Below are positions 5,709 to 7,350 of a stretch of 7,350 nucleotides of DNA, piece after piece. Made by a program: the position numbers and the translations under genes. This DNA is from Alphaproteobacteria bacterium (lineage in GTDB: Bacteria > Pseudomonadota > Alphaproteobacteria > Zavarziniales > Zavarziniaceae): NCBI GenBank assembly GCA_021774355.1, contig JAJFJE010000351.1:1-7350 (forward strand), read 5' to 3'. Each line of letters begins with the position of its first letter. Within the stretch, counting starts at the first letter, position 1. Under the pieces are notes generated by a model. It did not search any database, was not told the DNA's origin, and worked only from the letters and a program-made list of their open reading frames with translations.

Positions 5709-6533
5709 ATGGCTTTGGTTCGGTGGCTCCCGCTGGGCGCCGTGCTGGTTCTTCTGGCGGGCGCCGGGACGCTTGGCTGGTTCTATCTGTTCCAGCGCAG
5801 CCTGCTCTACGATCCCGATCCCGCCCGGCCGGACCGCGCCGCGGTCGGCGTGGCCGGCCTGCGGGATGTCAGCGTCACGACGGCGGACGGCTTGTCGCTC
5901 CACGGCTGGTACCTGCCCCCGGCGGACGGGCAGGTGCCGGTGGTCGCCTATCTCCACGGCAATGGCGGGTCGATCGCCGGCCGGGCGCCGCGCATCCGCC
6001 GCTTCGCCGCGGCCGGCTGGGGCGGCCTGTTCCTGGATTACCGCGGCTTCGGCGGCAATCCCGGCGCGCCGAGCGAGGCCGGGCTGCTGCGCGACGCCCG
6101 GGCCGGGCTGGCTTTTCTCGATGGCCTGGGCCTGGGCGCGCGGCTTGTGCTGTACGGGGAATCGCTGGGCAGCGGGATTGCCGTGGCCATGGCGGCCGAA
6201 CGGCCGGTTGCCGCCGTGATCCTGGAATCGCCCTATAGCAGCATTGCGGCGATCGCCAAGCTGCGCTACCCGCTGCTGCCCGTGGACCTGCTGCTGCGCG
6301 ACCGCTTCGACGCCCTGGCCCGCATCGGCGCGGTCCGGGCGCCTCTGCTGGTCCTGCAGGGCGGCCGCGACACGGTGATCCCCAACCGCCTGGGGCAGCA
6401 GCTCTACGACGCAGCGCCCGATCCCAAGCGCCTGTGGCGGGCAGCCGCGGGCGGGCACGGGGATCTCTTTCGCTTCGGCGCGCTCGACCAGGCGATCGCC
6501 TTCGTCGAGGCATTGCCGGTGTTTTTGCACTGA
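5709..6533 (+). CDS. Membrane-anchored alpha/beta hydrolase (BEM46/ABHD13-like)
   Basis: A 274-residue serine hydrolase. Residues about 7-27 form a single hydrophobic membrane segment after a short basic start, so the protein is probably anchored in the inner membrane; the catalytic domain may face the periplasm. FQRSLLYDPDPARPD follows the anchor, as in BEM46-like proteins. HGNGGS (83-88) is the oxyanion-hole loop, LDYRGFGGNPGAPSE (109-123) the next family block. The triad is S152 in GESLGSG, D221 in GGRDTVIP and H250 in AGGHGDL. All three are in place. The substrate is unknown; an esterase or lipase-type role is the usual guess for this family. The open frame continues far upstream, but that part is opposite the deacylase and thioesterase genes and is not coding. 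The divergent gene on its left is the thioesterase; the thiolase follows 73 nt downstream. An alternative start at 5697 adds four residues. Confidence 0.92.
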   Translation: MALVRWLPLGAVLVLLAGAGTLGWFYLFQRSLLYDPDPARPDRAAVGVAGLRDVSVTTADGLSLHGWYLPPADGQVPVVAYLHGNGGSIAGRAPRIRRFAAAGWGGLFLDYRGFGGNPGAPSEAGLLRDARAGLAFLDGLGLGARLVLYGESLGSGIAVAMAAERPVAAVILESPYSSIAAIAKLRYPLLPVDLLLRDRFDALARIGAVRAPLLVLQGGRDTVIPNRLGQQLYDAAPDPKRLWRAAAGGHGDLFRFGALDQAIAFVEALPVFLH

Positions 6534-6546
6534 CAGTAAAACATCT

Positions 6547-6574
6547 TTTGCCGCGCTGCGGGCGCCGCTACAGT
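6547..6574 (+). promoter_or_regulatory. Possible promoter of the thiolase gene
   Basis: TTTGCC (6547-6552) and TACAGT (6569-6574) are separated by 16 nt in the 73-nt gap after the hydrolase gene. Transcription would start near 6581, about 25 nt before the ATG. The -35 match is modest. Read-through from the hydrolase gene is also possible because no terminator is seen between them. Confidence 0.3.
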
Positions 6575-6606
6575 CACGCCCTGTGCCGCGTAGAGGAACA
6601 TCCGCC

Positions 6607-7350
6607 ATGGCTGAAGCCGTTATCGTCTCGACCGCCCGCACCCCGATCGGGCGGGCTTTTCGCGGCGCTTTCAACCAGACCCACGGCGCCACCATGGGTG
6701 GCCATGTCATCGCCAATGCGATCGCCCGGGCGGGGATCGAGCCGGGCGAGGTCGAGGACGTCTTTTTCGGCTGTGGCCTGCCCGAGGGGGCGACCGGACA
6801 TAATGTCGCCCGGACCTCGGCCATCCGCGCCGGCTGTCCGGTCACGGTTGCGGGGGTCACCATCAACCGCTTCTGCTCGTCGGGGCTGAATGCCATTGCC
6901 ATGGCTGCCCATGGGGTGCTGGCCGGCAGCCTGCCGATCGCCGTCGCCGGCGGCGTCGAATCGATCTCCCTGGTCCAGAGCACGCTCAACACCAACCATT
7001 TTACCGAGGAATGGCTGCTCGCCAATTGCCCGGCCCTGTGGCTGCCCATGATCGACACGGCCGACATCGTCGCCGCCCGCTATGGCGTTCCCCGCGCGGC
7101 CCAGGACGCCTATGCCCTGTCGTCGCAGCAGCGCACCGCTGCGGCCCAGGCGGCCGGCCGCTTCGATGCCGAGATCGTGCCGCTGCCCTCGGTCATGGCG
7201 GTGCTGGACAAGGCGACGGGCGAGGCCCGCCAGCAGGAAACCCTGCTGACCAAGGACGAGGGAAATCGGCCGGAAACCAGCTTGGAAGGGCTGGCAAAAC
7301 TGCCGCCGGTCAAGGGCCCCGGGCAATTCGTCACGGCGGGCAATGCCAGC
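6607..7350 (+). CDS. Acetyl-CoA C-acyltransferase (thiolase), 3'-truncated
   Basis: The first 248 codons of a thiolase, with no stop before the window edge; family members have about 390-400 residues, so roughly 60 percent is seen. It begins MAEAVIVSTARTPIGRAFRG, the classic thiolase N-terminus. The nucleophile is C90 in INRFCSSGLNAIAMAAHG, followed by VAGGVESIS (112-121) in the CoA-binding region. RYGVPRAAQDAYALSSQQR (158-176) and AAGRFDAEIVPL (182-193) are also typical. The cut falls after TAGNAS, just before the GlxDGAA segment. The NEAFA and CxGGG motifs, the GHP histidine and the second cysteine lie outside. It probably catalyses thiolysis of 3-ketoacyl-CoA in fatty-acid beta-oxidation; a biosynthetic acetoacetyl-CoA role cannot be excluded. 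The insert MIDTADIVA (148-156) fits a beta-oxidation-type subgroup. GAGGA at 6593-6597 lies nine bases before the ATG. Confidence 0.95.
   Translation, partial: MAEAVIVSTARTPIGRAFRGAFNQTHGATMGGHVIANAIARAGIEPGEVEDVFFGCGLPEGATGHNVARTSAIRAGCPVTVAGVTINRFCSSGLNAIAMAAHGVLAGSLPIAVAGGVESISLVQSTLNTNHFTEEWLLANCPALWLPMIDTADIVAARYGVPRAAQDAYALSSQQRTAAAQAAGRFDAEIVPLPSVMAVLDKATGEARQQETLLTKDEGNRPETSLEGLAKLPPVKGPGQFVTAGNAS

Noticed and set aside
4713..6533. A 606-codon open frame on the + strand.
   Set aside because: The upstream part lies opposite the deacylase and thioesterase genes. Coding similarity begins only at the hydrolase membrane anchor, with a good ribosome binding site before 5709.
6536..6550. 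AAAA-CATC-TTTT mini-hairpin after the hydrolase stop.
   Set aside because: Only four A-T pairs; too weak for a terminator.
5142..7067. A 641-codon open frame on the - strand.
   Set aside because: Only its last 149 codons (5591-5142) are a gene, the PaaI thioesterase. The rest is antisense to the hydrolase and thiolase, which have intact catalytic motifs, and shows no family similarity; high GC keeps it free of stops.
1..7350. Search for mobile elements, CRISPR arrays, tRNA or rRNA genes, toxin-antitoxin or defence genes.
   Set aside because: None seen: no transposase or integrase motifs, no spaced repeat array, and base composition looks uniform apart from the divergent intergenic region.

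Overview
The window looks like chromosomal housekeeping and metabolic DNA from a very GC-rich alphaproteobacterium. This rests on strong G/C bias at codon third positions, long spurious antisense frames, a short type-2 ArgC, a CTTGAC-type -35 box and the character of the acyl-CoA genes. Something in or near the Rhodospirillales is plausible, but I cannot fix the genus by eye. I see no mobile element, CRISPR array, tRNA or rRNA, or defence locus.

Left part (1-1723, + strand): the last 41 codons of a gene whose C-terminus resembles MutY (adenine DNA glycosylase), then a DinB-family metalloprotein 13 nt downstream. After a 130-nt gap comes argC, for N-acetyl-gamma-glutamyl-phosphate reductase of arginine biosynthesis.

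Middle part (1733-5591, - strand): a tightly packed four-gene operon read right to left. Its order is a PaaI-type hotdog thioesterase, an AstE/aspartoacylase-like zinc deacylase with a C-terminal biotinyl/lipoyl-like domain, a NUDT19-like Nudix hydrolase, and a thiolase-superfamily protein that lacks the catalytic cysteine. Gaps between genes are only 6-9 nt. Three of the four products belong to families that act on CoA thioesters or CoA itself, so the operon reads as an acyl-CoA or acyl-amide turnover module. That role is inferred. The operon converges on argC with 9 nt between the two stop codons.

Right part (5592-7350): a 117-nt divergent intergenic region has four CCTGT direct repeats and a GC hairpin followed by a T-run. 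Beyond it on the + strand lie a membrane-anchored BEM46/ABHD13-like alpha/beta hydrolase and, 73 nt further on, the first 248 codons of a catalytically normal acetyl-CoA C-acyltransferase cut by the window edge. The window therefore holds two thiolase-superfamily proteins, one with normal and one with degenerate active-site motifs.

The points most worth following are the conserved-looking four-gene operon, the altered Nudix box (Gly to Ser) in its Nudix member, the cysteine-less thiolase-like protein, and the repeat-bearing divergent promoter region. None of these proves a new system.
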